64,000 nucleotides of DNA, taken from assembly GCA_040772085.1 (NCBI GenBank), contig JAXGYU010000001.1, positions 930,001-994,000 of the forward strand, given 5' to 3'. Source of the DNA: JAXGMV01 sp040772085 (GTDB lineage Bacteria > Chloroflexota > Anaerolineae > Anaerolineales > Anaerolineaceae). Below the pieces are notes generated by a model that saw only the letters and a list, made by a program, of their open reading frames with translations, did not search any database and had not been told where the DNA came from. Both the position numbers and the translations under genes were made by a program. Below, piece after piece: positions 36,671 through 45,899 of the stretch (its first letter is position 1; every line of letters starts with the position of its first letter).

Positions 36671-37017
36671 CACCATTGACTGACATCATCGCAGCGCTTG
36701 ACTTGAAAGTGCTGTCAGCGGCAGATCATGTTGCCGGCCGGCAGGTAGAAGGCGGCTATACCTCAGATCTGCTGAGCTGCGTCATGGCTGGCGCCGGCAA
36801 GGACAACATCTGGGTCACCATACAGGCGCATGCCAACATTATTGCCGTCGCGGCGCTGCTGGATGTTGCCGCGATCGTGATCACTGAAGGTGCCATGCCC
36901 GGTGATGATACGATCGCCAAAGCAAACGAAGAAGGTGTCATCCTTTTGGGAACCGCGCTGCCCAGTTACACAGTCATTGGCAAATTGTGGGAACTTGGCA
37001 TCAAAAACTGTATCTGA
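36667..37017 (+). CDS. DRTGG-domain protein (second copy)
   Basis: 116 aa, same fold as the first copy: LKVLSAADHV, VEGGYTSDLLSCVMAGAGKDNIWVTIQAHANIIAVAALLDVAAIVITEG. It shares little exact sequence with copy one, so the pair is an old duplication. It overlaps the CBS-ATPase stop and is followed by the PHP gene after 6 nt. Confidence 0.87.
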   Translation: MTPLTDIIAALDLKVLSAADHVAGRQVEGGYTSDLLSCVMAGAGKDNIWVTIQAHANIIAVAALLDVAAIVITEGAMPGDDTIAKANEEGVILLGTALPSYTVIGKLWELGIKNCI

Positions 37018-37023
37018 TCCTGG

Positions 37024-37764
37024 ATGTTAAAAAGCTACCGCGCTGACCTGCATGTCCACACCGTGCTGTCACCCTGCGGGGACATTGAAATGATCCCGCC
37101 GCTGATTGTTGAAGCCGCGCTGGATAACAAAATCGACCTGATCGCCATCACCGACCATAACGCCACTGAAAACGCAGCGGCTGTCATACAAGCCGCTGCT
37201 GGAACCAGTTTGACCGTCTTACCCGGCATGGAACTTCAAACAGTGGAGGAGGTGCACGCATTGTGCATCTTTGATACAGTGGAAGGAGCAAACGCCTTTC
37301 AGGCGCTGGTGACCCCCACCATGCCCGCGACCAAAAATGTGCCCGATCTCTTCGGTGAGCAATTCATCGTCGATGAGACCGGCGACTTCATTTCTAGCTG
37401 CACCCGCTTCCTGGCCGGCTCGTCAAGTATGGACCTCGCGACAGCCAACCGCCTGGTGCACGAGCTCGGCGGGCTCTTCATCCCCTCGCATGTCAACCGC
37501 AACGCCTTCGGGTTGATCCAGGTGCTGGGCTTGATCCCACCGGATTTATCCCCGGACGCGCTCGAAGTCAGCAGGCATATGTCAGCTAGTGACTACGCGC
37601 AATCATTCAGAAAACCACTCCAATTTCCATTGATCCAGAACGGCGATGTGCATTATTTAAGCGATTTTGCCGGCAAAACCATTTATAATCTTGAAGCCCC
37701 TACCATTCAGGAAATCAAATTAGCCCTTCAAGGCAGCATGGGTCGAAGCTTTTCTATCATATGA
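37024..37764 (+). CDS. PHP-domain phosphoesterase-like protein
   Basis: 246 aa. Metal-binding motifs: ADLHVHTVLSPCGD near 6-19, AITDHNATEN near 40, HALCIFDT, and a late NGDVHYLSDF. PHP proteins hydrolyse phosphoesters with two or three metals. This type is repeatedly found beside hydrogenase DRTGG/ATPase genes; its substrate is unknown. It ends the first transcription unit; a new promoter lies in the 144-nt gap behind it. Confidence 0.88.
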   Translation: MLKSYRADLHVHTVLSPCGDIEMIPPLIVEAALDNKIDLIAITDHNATENAAAVIQAAAGTSLTVLPGMELQTVEEVHALCIFDTVEGANAFQALVTPTMPATKNVPDLFGEQFIVDETGDFISSCTRFLAGSSSMDLATANRLVHELGGLFIPSHVNRNAFGLIQVLGLIPPDLSPDALEVSRHMSASDYAQSFRKPLQFPLIQNGDVHYLSDFAGKTIYNLEAPTIQEIKLALQGSMGRSFSII

Positions 37765-37793
37765 GCGGCTTTTGTCAGTTCAATATGGATAAC

Positions 37794-37826
37794 TTTACAC
37801 ACTTTTATATGACATTTGATAATGTC
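37794..37826 (+). promoter_or_regulatory. Hydrogenase operon promoter with operator-like palindrome over the -10
   Basis: TTTACA (37794-37799), an 18-nt spacer and GATAAT (37818-37823). A perfect inverted repeat GACATT-TGAT-AATGTC (37811-37826) covers the -10, a typical place for repressor binding. Confidence 0.65.
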
Positions 37827-37856
37827 CCAGATGACGACTATCCATTAAACTTGAGG

Positions 37857-37884
37857 TGTTTGTATCCGGTAATTTATACAAACA
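37857..37884 (+). promoter_or_regulatory. Inverted repeat in the hydrogenase leader
   Basis: Perfect 9-bp arms TGTTTGTAT and ATACAAACA separated by 10 nt, 24 nt before the first structural gene. No T run follows, so it is more likely an operator or RNA hairpin than a terminator. Confidence 0.6.
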
Positions 37885-37908
37885 TTATCATATTTTCCCG
37901 GAGAGATT

Positions 37909-38439
37909 ATGAAGAAACTCCCTGATAACATCCCAGCCAACGATCCATTGCTAGATCCAGAGAAGCTCAAGCTGATCGACAGAATTCTGGAACATAACAA
38001 AAACGTGCCTGGCGGAACGATGGTGGTGCTCAATGAGTTGCAGAGCCAGATCGGTTTCGTCTCTGAATCGATGCAGCGTTATGTCGCCCAGCAGCTCAAC
38101 GTACCTGTCTCTGCGGTGCACGGTGTAGTTTCTTTCTATTCATTCTTCACCACCACCCCGCGCGGAAAACATGTCATCAAGTTCTGCATGGGCACCGCCT
38201 GTTATGTTGGCGGGACGCCGCAACTGATTGACAAGGCCAAGCAGTTGATCGGCATCGATCCCGACCAGACCACGGCGGATGGCGAGATTTCGCTTGAACT
38301 CTGCCGCTGTGTCGGCGCCTGCAGTCAGGCACCGGTGATCGTTATCGACGAAGTCGTTCACGGCCGTGTGACCCCTAATAAATTCCCGCAGGTCATCAAA
38401 AAACTGCAGGATACTATCAAGGAGGGAGCAGCCGTTTGA
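37909..38439 (+). CDS. NuoE/HydC-like [2Fe-2S] subunit, first copy
   Basis: 176 aa. Thioredoxin-like [2Fe-2S] protein with ligands C93-x4-C98 (FCMGTACYVGG) and C134-x3-C138 (CVGAC). In hydrogenases and complex I this subunit sits beside the flavin subunit and takes part in NAD(P)H oxidation or reduction. Strong ribosome binding site (CGGAGAG). It heads the structural operon and overlaps the following ATPase gene by 4 nt (TTGA). Confidence 0.92.
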   Translation: MKKLPDNIPANDPLLDPEKLKLIDRILEHNKNVPGGTMVVLNELQSQIGFVSESMQRYVAQQLNVPVSAVHGVVSFYSFFTTTPRGKHVIKFCMGTACYVGGTPQLIDKAKQLIGIDPDQTTADGEISLELCRCVGACSQAPVIVIDEVVHGRVTPNKFPQVIKKLQDTIKEGAAV

Positions 38440-39017
38440 GAGAGATCGCCCTGCATTTGCTGGATGTCATCAATAACAGCATCTCTGCCGGCGCGAAGAA
38501 CATCCGTCTCGAGATCGTAGAAGATTACCGGACGGATCAACTGAACCTTAAAATCACGGATGACGGAAAAGGCATCGACCCCGAAACACTGAAAAGAATC
38601 GTCGATCCATTTTACACCACCAGGACGACCCGCCGTGTCGGACTGGGTATCCCGCTGCTGAAACTCGCAGCTGAAAGCTGCAATGGCAGCCTGAAAATCG
38701 ACTCGGAGGTCGGCGTGGGTACTGTGGTCAGTGTGTCGTTCCAGCACAGCCACATTGACCGCATGCCCCTGGGCGACATCGCCACAACCATGCTGGAATT
38801 GGTCGTCGGCACCCCGGATGTCCATTGGACGATGATGTACAGGATAAATGACAAAGTTTTCGAATTTGACGACGCAGAAATCAAAGCAGTACTGGAGGGT
38901 GTTCCACTGTCAGACCCTGACGTGATCCGTTTTCTAAGGCAATACCTGAAAGATGGCATTGAAGAAATTAAACTGGACAAGAGCGAAGTACTACTACCAA
39001 CCTTAATAAGGGAGTGA
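38436..39017 (+). CDS. Stand-alone histidine-kinase-like ATPase of the hydrogenase operon
   Basis: 193 aa. HATPase_c motifs: DVINNSISAGA (N box), TDDGKGID (G1), DPFYTTRTTRRVGLGIPL (F and G2). There is no phosphoacceptor His domain, so it is not a full sensor kinase. The last ~80 residues are unassigned. Identical architecture is known between the nuoE- and hndB-like genes of bifurcating [FeFe] hydrogenase operons. Start is TTG, overlapping the NuoE stop. Confidence 0.85.
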   Translation: MREIALHLLDVINNSISAGAKNIRLEIVEDYRTDQLNLKITDDGKGIDPETLKRIVDPFYTTRTTRRVGLGIPLLKLAAESCNGSLKIDSEVGVGTVVSVSFQHSHIDRMPLGDIATTMLELVVGTPDVHWTMMYRINDKVFEFDDAEIKAVLEGVPLSDPDVIRFLRQYLKDGIEEIKLDKSEVLLPTLIRE

Positions 39018-39020
39018 ACC

Positions 39021-39389
39021 ATGAGCAAGATTAAATCACTGGATGATCTGAAGCGAATCCGCGAGCAGGCGCTTGAGAAACGCAAAGCGCAAATGGTGGC
39101 GGGCGAAAAGCAGGTAATCGTTGGCATGGGCACCGTCGGCATCGCCGCGGGCGCCAGGGAAACACTCAAAGCCATCCTGGATTTCATCGAGAAAGAGAAT
39201 CTGACTGATGTTGTGGTCCGCCAGACTGGCAACCTCGGCTTCGATTCTTATGAACCGATCGTCCAGGTCGCCATTGGTGAAGCAGATCCTGTGACCTATG
39301 GCAAAGTGACTCCCAATATGGCAGTCGAGATTTGCAAGGAGCACGTCGTCAACAACAACCCTCTCAAGGATTACATGATCACTGTGTAA
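39021..39389 (+). CDS. HndB-like thioredoxin-fold protein lacking the [2Fe-2S] cysteines
   Basis: 122 aa. It aligns by eye with HndB-type ferredoxins (GMGTxGIAAGARETLKAI; then QTGxxGxxxxEPIVQV), but the positions that normally hold cluster cysteines are Val, Asn and Ser/Asp (GMGTVGIAAG; QTGNLGFDSYEPIV). Only one Cys remains, in ICKEHV. It probably keeps the fold as a structural subunit but cannot carry the usual cluster. Ribosome binding site AGGGAG. Confidence 0.85.
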   Translation: MSKIKSLDDLKRIREQALEKRKAQMVAGEKQVIVGMGTVGIAAGARETLKAILDFIEKENLTDVVVRQTGNLGFDSYEPIVQVAIGEADPVTYGKVTPNMAVEICKEHVVNNNPLKDYMITV

Positions 39390-39414
39390 TAACAAAATTT
39401 TAGGTGGTGTAAAA

Positions 39415-41199
39415 ATGCCCTTCTATCGTTCTCACATACTGGTCTCGGTTGACCCGGAATGCGTAAAACATGGCGCGCATGCCATCATTGATACCCTCAA
39501 TGATGAGCTGGTCAAACAAGGCCTCATCGAAGAAGTACAGGTGCTCGAAACTTCCCGAATCGGCGATCCTGTCCGCTTTGGACCCGACCTGATGGTGTAT
39601 CCTGAAGGTACGCACTACAAGAAACTGACCGTTGATGTTATCCCTGAACTCGTGCAGGAACATTTCCTCAAGGGGCGCGTCCTCAAGGACTATGTCGCCG
39701 AATCCGTCGCTGTTGTCGACGAAGAACTCGGCGAACCCAAGCCCAAGGAAGTGCGCGTCGTCCTCGCCAACTGCGGCAAGATCGACCCCAATAACATTGA
39801 AGATTACATTGCTGTCGGTGGTTATGAAGCACTCGCGCGCGTCATGACCGAAATGACACCCGAAGACGTGATCGATCTGGTCATGAAATCGGGCTTACGC
39901 GGCCGCGGCGGCGCTGGTTTCCCCACCGCCCGCAAATGGCAGTTCGCCCGCAACGCGGCTGGCGATACCAAATTCCTGATCTGCAACGCTGATGAGGGCG
40001 ATCCCGGCGCGTTCATGAACCGCCGCGTCCTCGAAAGCGATCCGCACGCGGTCGTGGAAGGCATGGTCATCGCGGCTTTCGCCATCGGCGCGCACCAAGG
40101 GTATGTTTACTGCCGCGCCGAGTACCCCATCGCCGTGAAGACCCTGAATGTTGCCATCCAGCAAGCCAAGGAAATGGGCTTCCTGGGCAAGGACATTATG
40201 GGCACCGGTTTCGATTTTGACCTCGAGGTCCGCATGGGTGCCGGCGCGTTCGTCTGCGGTGAAGAAACGGCGCTGATGGCTTCCATCGAAGGTCGCCGCG
40301 GTGAGCCCCGCCCGAGACCGCCTTTCCCGGCAAATAAAGGCCTATGGGAAAAACCCAGTAATGTGAACAACGTAGAAACCTACGCCAACGTACCGCCAAT
40401 CATCCGCAACGGCCCCGAGTGGTTTGCCAGCATGGGAACAGAAAAGAGCAAAGGCACAAAGACCTTCGCTCTGGCAGGCGATGTGAAAAACACCGGCCTG
40501 ATCGAAGTTCCCTTTGGCATTACCCTGCGTGAGATCGTTTACGACGTTGGCGGCGGCATCAAAGGCGACAAAGGTTTCAAAGCCATTCAGACCGGCGGTC
40601 CCATGGGCGGCTGCCTCTCGAGTGAATATCTTGACCTGCCCGTAGATTACGAATCTCTGGCAAAAGCCGGCTCCATCATGGGCTCCGGTGGTATGATCGT
40701 CATGGACGACGAGACCTGCATGGTCGACATCGCCCGCTACTTCATGGATTTCACCCAGGATGAGTCCTGCGGTAAATGCACCCCCTGCCGCGTTGGCACC
40801 CGGCGCATCCTCGAGATCCTGACCCGCATCTGCAATGGTGAGGGACAGGAGGGTGACATCGAGAAGCTCGAGATGCTCAGCAAGGAGATCAAGGAAACTG
40901 CCTTGTGTGGTCTCGGTCAGGGTGCGCCAAATCCAGTGGAGAGCACCCTGCGGCTGTTCCGTGAGGAATACGAAGCCCACATCCATGACAAGAAGTGCCC
41001 AGCCAAGACCTGCCGCGCGCTGATCAGCTACAAGATCAACCCCGAAGCTTGCACCGGTTGTACGGTCTGCGCCAGAAACTGCCCTGTCAACGCTATTTCC
41101 GGCGAACGGCGCCAGACACATGTCATCGATCCCGACACCTGCATCCGCTGCGGTATCTGCGCGCAGGTATGTAATTTCAACGCTGTCGAAATTTTTTAA
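39415..41199 (+). CDS. NuoF/HydB-like flavin subunit with C-terminal 2x[4Fe-4S] domain
   Basis: 594 aa. An N-terminal thioredoxin-like part (1-110, cluster cysteines absent), FMN/NAD(P)H domain (GLRGRGGAGFPTARKW, NADEGDPGAFMNR, CGEETALMASIEG), [4Fe-4S] site ESCGKCTPCRVGTRR, and a ferredoxin tail with two clusters (CTGCTVCARNCP and CIRCGICAQVC). This long form is the HydB type of electron-bifurcating hydrogenases, where the tail offers a ferredoxin-side path. It sits between the two NuoE genes. Confidence 0.93.
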   Translation: MPFYRSHILVSVDPECVKHGAHAIIDTLNDELVKQGLIEEVQVLETSRIGDPVRFGPDLMVYPEGTHYKKLTVDVIPELVQEHFLKGRVLKDYVAESVAVVDEELGEPKPKEVRVVLANCGKIDPNNIEDYIAVGGYEALARVMTEMTPEDVIDLVMKSGLRGRGGAGFPTARKWQFARNAAGDTKFLICNADEGDPGAFMNRRVLESDPHAVVEGMVIAAFAIGAHQGYVYCRAEYPIAVKTLNVAIQQAKEMGFLGKDIMGTGFDFDLEVRMGAGAFVCGEETALMASIEGRRGEPRPRPPFPANKGLWEKPSNVNNVETYANVPPIIRNGPEWFASMGTEKSKGTKTFALAGDVKNTGLIEVPFGITLREIVYDVGGGIKGDKGFKAIQTGGPMGGCLSSEYLDLPVDYESLAKAGSIMGSGGMIVMDDETCMVDIARYFMDFTQDESCGKCTPCRVGTRRILEILTRICNGEGQEGDIEKLEMLSKEIKETALCGLGQGAPNPVESTLRLFREEYEAHIHDKKCPAKTCRALISYKINPEACTGCTVCARNCPVNAISGERRQTHVIDPDTCIRCGICAQVCNFNAVEIF

Positions 41200-41234
41200 G
41201 GTCCAATTCCGATAATCCAGAAATGAGGACGCTT

Positions 41235-41714
41235 ATGACAGAACAGAAGATTGATAGCAGTAAGGTAACAAAGGTGGTCAGCGAAGTGGTTGGCCGCCTG
41301 GGCAAATCAGCCGATGAGCTGATACCGATACTCAACAGTGTCAACCGTGAGATCGGTTATTTGCCGGCTGAAGCCTTGGAAGAAATCAGTGTCCAGCTCA
41401 AAGTACCGAAAAGCCAGTTGTTTTCTGTCGCGACCTTCTACCGCATGCTCTCCACCAAAGAGCGCGGCAGACATGTCATCCAGTTCTGTGAAAGCGCACC
41501 CTGCCACGTGGCCGGCGGCCGCGAGGTTTGGGATGCCTTGAAGAACCAGATCCACATGGAAGCCAACGGCATTTCTGAAGATGGCAAGTGGTCATTGATC
41601 ACAACCAGTTGTCTGGGTATTTGCGGCGTCGGACCGGTCATTGTTATTGATGAAGACATCTATGGCAATGTCAAAGCCGAGCAAGTCGCTGGCATTTTGG
41701 CCAGGTACGAGTAA
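41235..41714 (+). CDS. NuoE/HoxE-like [2Fe-2S] subunit, second copy
   Basis: 159 aa from the ATG at 41235 (GAGG 6 nt upstream). Ligands: C-x4-C in FCESAPCHVAGG and C-x3-C in SCLGICGVGP. The closest role is the HoxE/NuoE partner of the NuoF encoded next. It differs clearly from copy one, which suggests the two serve different flavin subunits. Confidence 0.92.
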   Translation: MTEQKIDSSKVTKVVSEVVGRLGKSADELIPILNSVNREIGYLPAEALEEISVQLKVPKSQLFSVATFYRMLSTKERGRHVIQFCESAPCHVAGGREVWDALKNQIHMEANGISEDGKWSLITTSCLGICGVGPVIVIDEDIYGNVKAEQVAGILARYE

Positions 41715-41720
41715 GGAGGG

Positions 41721-43364
41721 ATGATGAAAGCTTATCGCTCTATGGTATTGGTCTCTGGCGACAAGATCAGCCTCGACAAAGGCGCTCGAGATGTCTATGA
41801 CCGCTTTGTTTCACAATTGGACGCCTACAAGCTCGCCGATGAAGTCTCACTCTCACTGATCGGCGACATCGGCAGGTATGATGCCAGTCCGCTGGTCATC
41901 GTCTATCCTGAAGCTGTCGTCTACGGCCCTGTCGGTGCGGCGGATGTTGACAAAATCGTCGAGGAGCACCTGTACAAGGGTCGCGTCGCTACTGACATGC
42001 GCGCTGCCGTCCAGCCGCTAAGCGGCAAAATCGCCTGGCTGAACGCCCGCAAGGGCACGCTGCCGGCGGAAAATCGCGTCATCCTCAAGCGTGCCGGCAT
42101 CGTCGATCCCACATCGATCGATGAATATATCCTCAATGACGGCTATATCGCGCTCGGCAAAGCTCTCAACGAGCTGCAGCCGCAAGGCGTGATCAAGGAG
42201 ATCATTGACTCCGGATTGCGCGGACGAGGCGGCGCTGGTTTCCCGACCGGCACCAAATGGAAGTTCGTTGCCGGCGCGAAAGGTGACAAGAAATACATCG
42301 TCTGCAACGCCGACGAAAGCGAACCAGGCACCTTCAAGGATCGCGTCATCCTCGAGGGCGACCCCTTCTCGATTATCGAAGCCATGACCATCGCGGCATT
42401 CGCAGTCGGCGCTGATGAAGGTTACATCTACATCCGTGGTGAATACCAGCTTGCTCAGGAGCGCGTTAAAACCGCAATCAAAGCCGCTGAAGAATATGGC
42501 GTGCTGGGCAACAACATCTTCGGCACCGACTTCAATTTCCATCTGCACGTCCATAGCGGTGCCGGCGCTTACATCTGCGGTGAGGAGACCGCCCTGATCG
42601 AATCAATTGAGGGCAAGCGCGGTGAACCGCGCCCAAGACCGCCCTACCCGACCACCAACGGTTTGTGGAATAAACCAACGCTGGTCAACAATGTGGAAAC
42701 GCTGGCGAATGTACCGCCGATCATCAGCAACGGTGCCGCCTGGTACCGGACCCTTGGTACGCCCTCCAGCCCCGGCACAAAGGTTTATACCATCCTGGGC
42801 AATGTCAACGAGACCGGTATTATCGAAGTTCCGATGGGCATCACCTTGCGCGAAGTCATCACCTTCTACGGTAAGGGCATGCGCAATGGCAACAGCTTCA
42901 AGATGGCGCAAACGGGCGGCTCGAGCGGATCGATCATCCCCGCCGCGCTGCAGGACACACCGATGGACTTTGACTCGTTCACCAAAGCGGGCGTTTCATT
43001 GGGTTCCGGCGCGTTGCTGATCTGCGATGATCACAATTGTGTCGTCGATCTCGCCAAAGTGCTGATGAACTTCTTCAAGAACGAGAGCTGCGGCAAATGC
43101 GGTCCCTGCCGTATCGGCAACCAGCGTGCCTACAACATCCTCAGCAACATCGCCGAAGGCACGGGCACGATGCAGGACTTGAAGGATTTGCAGTACATCT
43201 CTGACAACCTGGTCAGCCTGTCCAACTGCGGTCTGGGTCAAACGGCATCGACCCCCATCACTGATATCATGCATCACTTCCAGGCGGAAGTTGAAGCGCA
43301 TATTCGTCTAAAAGTCTGTCCAACAGGCGTCTGTCCCATGAGTGGGAAGCAAATCATCAATTAA
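41721..43364 (+). CDS. NuoF/HoxF-like flavin subunit, second copy, short form
   Basis: 547 aa. FMN and NAD(P)H motifs (GLRGRGGAGFPTGTKW, NADESEPGTFKDR, GAGAYICGEETALIESIEG) and the [4Fe-4S] site ESCGKCGPCRIG. It ends without the two-cluster ferredoxin tail found in the first copy. The N-terminal ~110 residues are thioredoxin-like without cluster cysteines. AAGGAGGG precedes two adjacent ATGs. Confidence 0.93.
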   Translation: MMKAYRSMVLVSGDKISLDKGARDVYDRFVSQLDAYKLADEVSLSLIGDIGRYDASPLVIVYPEAVVYGPVGAADVDKIVEEHLYKGRVATDMRAAVQPLSGKIAWLNARKGTLPAENRVILKRAGIVDPTSIDEYILNDGYIALGKALNELQPQGVIKEIIDSGLRGRGGAGFPTGTKWKFVAGAKGDKKYIVCNADESEPGTFKDRVILEGDPFSIIEAMTIAAFAVGADEGYIYIRGEYQLAQERVKTAIKAAEEYGVLGNNIFGTDFNFHLHVHSGAGAYICGEETALIESIEGKRGEPRPRPPYPTTNGLWNKPTLVNNVETLANVPPIISNGAAWYRTLGTPSSPGTKVYTILGNVNETGIIEVPMGITLREVITFYGKGMRNGNSFKMAQTGGSSGSIIPAALQDTPMDFDSFTKAGVSLGSGALLICDDHNCVVDLAKVLMNFFKNESCGKCGPCRIGNQRAYNILSNIAEGTGTMQDLKDLQYISDNLVSLSNCGLGQTASTPITDIMHHFQAEVEAHIRLKVCPTGVCPMSGKQIIN

Positions 43365-43380
43365 TGTGGAGAGGAAAGAT

Positions 43381-45321
43381 ATGGTTACAATCACCATTGA
43401 CGGAAGAGAACTGCAAGTAGAACCTGGCATTACCATCCTGACTGCTGCGCGAAACGCCGGGATAGACATTCCCACTCTGTGTGACCATCCTCACCTGGTG
43501 CCCTACGGCGGCTGCCGCCTGTGCGCGGTCGAAGTCGAAGGCGCGCGTGTGCTGCAGACAGCCTGCACCATGCCTGTGTCAGACAAAATGGTCGTCCACA
43601 CCCAGACGGATAAGGTCAAAGAAGCCCGCAAATTCATCCTGACGATGATCTTCAGCGAGCGCAACCACTTCTGCCCGTTCTGTCAGGTCAGCGGCGGCGA
43701 CTGCGAACTGCAGAATGCCGCATACGCGGAGGGCATGACCCACTGGCCGCTGCAGCCAAACTGGCAGAGCTACGCGGTCGACGCGTCTCACCCCTACATC
43801 ATCATCGATCACAACCGCTGCATCCTGTGCCGGCGCTGCGTGCGCGCCTGCAGTGACCTGGTTGGCAACTACACACTCGGCTTTGAAGAGCGCGGCGCCA
43901 AGAGCGTTCTGGTCGCCGATCTCGGTGTTCCTCTGGGCGAAAGCACCTGTATTTCCTGCGGTACCTGCGCACAGGTCTGCCCCACTGGCGCGATCATCGA
44001 TCGTGAGAGCGCATACAAAGGCAAGGAAACCCAGGTTGATCGCACCAAGTCCATCTGCATTGGCTGCTCCGTTGGCTGCGGCATTGAAGTACTCTCTCGT
44101 GACAACCGCCTGGTCCGCATTGATGGCGACTGGGACGCCCCTGTCAACGAGGGTCTGCTGTGCAAGGTCGGCCGTTACGAACCGATGTACGAAAAACGCA
44201 CCCGCATCGTCACCCCATTGATCAAAGACGGCGACAAACAAAAAGTGACCACCTGGAGCGACGCTCTGGCTTTCGTTGGCGAACATCTCAAACCGATGCT
44301 CGGCAAGGATGGCTCCGAGGTTGCCGGTATCGCTTCAACGCGGCTTTCGGCAGAGGCACTGTACAACTTCAAACACCTGGTGTCTGATGCCATGCACAGC
44401 GCGCTCGTAACCACGACCGAGGAAGGCGGCGCGACTGCCGCTCCGAGGCTGCTGGCGAAAGAAAAACAGATCGCCTTCGAGAATCGCATCTCTGACCTGA
44501 ACAAAGCTGATACCTTCGTCGTACTCGGCGCTGACCTGGTCAAGTATCATGAGGTGCTTGGCTTCATGGTTAAACGCGCGGCTGCCAAGGAATCCAAACT
44601 GCTGGTCATTGACAGTGAGGACAACCCGCTTTTCCTGTTCGCTGACAAGGCGCTGCTGGTCAAACCCGGCACGGAACATCTTGCCTTCGCCGCTGCGGTT
44701 GAGCTTGCCAAGGGCGGCAGTGTTCAACTGCCTGCTGACTGCATGATCACCATGGAAGACCTCAAAGCCTTCGCTGACTTCCTGGCAGCCTCCAAAGAGA
44801 CCCAGGTAATCTTCGGTAAGGATTACAGCAAATCGCTTTCCGGCGACGCGGTGAAATCACTGGCTGAAAACGCTGAGAAACTTGGCACAGCCAAAGTGCT
44901 CGGCACCAAGGGCAAAGCCAACAGCATGACTGCTTCCCTGCTTGACCTTGACCAGCCGTTCGAGCTGAAAGGCAATGAGGTTGTGATCGTCGCTCTTGCT
45001 GATGATGATCTGAGCAACAAGCAGCTTCAGAAGTTGGAGAAAGCCGGCAGTCTGATTGTGCTCGCCTCTTATCGCTCTGCCCTGACAGCCAAAGCTGATG
45101 TGGTCCTGCCTGTCGCTATCTGGTCCGAAGATGGCGGTACCTACATCAACCTGGAAGGCAAAGTCCAGAAGACCAAAGCTGTTATCAAACCCGCTGATGA
45201 AGTCCACACCTCAGAATTCGCCCTCAGAATGATCGCTGATCAGGTCGGTGTTGCTACCAGCACTGATGAGTGGATCACCCGTCTGACACCAGACTGCAGT
45301 GTCGCTTTAACTGGGTTATAA
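43381..45321 (+). CDS. NuoG/HydA-like Fe-S subunit (HoxU part plus molybdopterin-oxidoreductase remnant)
   Basis: 646 aa. In order: plant-type [2Fe-2S] (CDHPHLVPYGGCRLC...C), His-Cys3 [4Fe-4S] (HFCPFCQVSGGDC), two [4Fe-4S] (CILCRRCVRAC; CISCGTCAQVCP), then a further [4Fe-4S] (CIGCSVGCGIEV...C) and about 400 residues of a molybdopterin-oxidoreductase fold with no obvious cofactor site. It wires the flavin subunits to the hydrogenase dimer. It has no H-cluster domain, so it is not an [FeFe] HydA. Ribosome binding site GAGAGG; longer reading overlapping NuoF rejected. Confidence 0.92.
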   Translation: MVTITIDGRELQVEPGITILTAARNAGIDIPTLCDHPHLVPYGGCRLCAVEVEGARVLQTACTMPVSDKMVVHTQTDKVKEARKFILTMIFSERNHFCPFCQVSGGDCELQNAAYAEGMTHWPLQPNWQSYAVDASHPYIIIDHNRCILCRRCVRACSDLVGNYTLGFEERGAKSVLVADLGVPLGESTCISCGTCAQVCPTGAIIDRESAYKGKETQVDRTKSICIGCSVGCGIEVLSRDNRLVRIDGDWDAPVNEGLLCKVGRYEPMYEKRTRIVTPLIKDGDKQKVTTWSDALAFVGEHLKPMLGKDGSEVAGIASTRLSAEALYNFKHLVSDAMHSALVTTTEEGGATAAPRLLAKEKQIAFENRISDLNKADTFVVLGADLVKYHEVLGFMVKRAAAKESKLLVIDSEDNPLFLFADKALLVKPGTEHLAFAAAVELAKGGSVQLPADCMITMEDLKAFADFLAASKETQVIFGKDYSKSLSGDAVKSLAENAEKLGTAKVLGTKGKANSMTASLLDLDQPFELKGNEVVIVALADDDLSNKQLQKLEKAGSLIVLASYRSALTAKADVVLPVAIWSEDGGTYINLEGKVQKTKAVIKPADEVHTSEFALRMIADQVGVATSTDEWITRLTPDCSVALTGL

Positions 45322-45344
45322 TAAACATTATTAGGAGACAAAAT

Positions 45345-45887
45345 ATGGCAAAACCTAAAATTTCTTCAGACTGGTTAGCCGGCTGCGCTGGTTGTCATAT
45401 GTCATTGCTGGATATCGACGAGCGAATTATTACCGTTGCTGAACTGGCAGACTTACGTTCAACCCCGATCACTGACCTGAAAGAACCGGATGAAGGCGGC
45501 GTGGATGTGGGTATCCTCGAGGGCGGCGTCAACAACACCGCTAACGAAGAAGTAGCCCACAAATTCCGCAAACGCTGTAAGATCCTGGTAGCATTGGGCG
45601 ATTGCGCGGTCTTCGGCGGCGTGCCTGCCATGCGCAACTTCTTTGACATGCAGGAAACGCTCGAACGCGCTTATGTGAACACGGAATCAACAGACGAAAG
45701 CGGCAAGGTGCCGACTGACCCCGAACTGGCAGTTCCCACCAAAGTCCGCGCGCTGCATGAAGTGGTTCCTGTGGACATCTTCGTGCCGGGCTGCCCGCCC
45801 GATCCGGATGTGATCTATTACGTTCTGGCTGAACTGGCTCAGGGACGCAAACCGGTAATCAAAGACGACATGCTGCACTGGCATTAA
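45345..45887 (+). CDS. hoxY: [NiFe] hydrogenase small subunit (HoxY type)
   Basis: 180 aa. Proximal [4Fe-4S] ligands in GCAGCHMSL, GDCAVFGG and GCPPDPD. Only one cluster is predicted, as in soluble group 3 HoxY; there is no Tat signal, so the enzyme is cytoplasmic. TTAGGAGA precedes the ATG at 45345. It is followed by hoxH after 12 nt. Confidence 0.94.
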   Translation: MAKPKISSDWLAGCAGCHMSLLDIDERIITVAELADLRSTPITDLKEPDEGGVDVGILEGGVNNTANEEVAHKFRKRCKILVALGDCAVFGGVPAMRNFFDMQETLERAYVNTESTDESGKVPTDPELAVPTKVRALHEVVPVDIFVPGCPPDPDVIYYVLAELAQGRKPVIKDDMLHWH

Positions 45888-45899
45888 TGAAAGGATGAT

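Noticed and set aside
43381..45321. [FeFe] hydrogenase catalytic subunit
   Set aside because: The H-cluster motifs (TSCCPxW, MPCxxKxxE, ExMACxxGCxxGGGxP) are absent; the C-terminal half is of the molybdopterin-oxidoreductase type.
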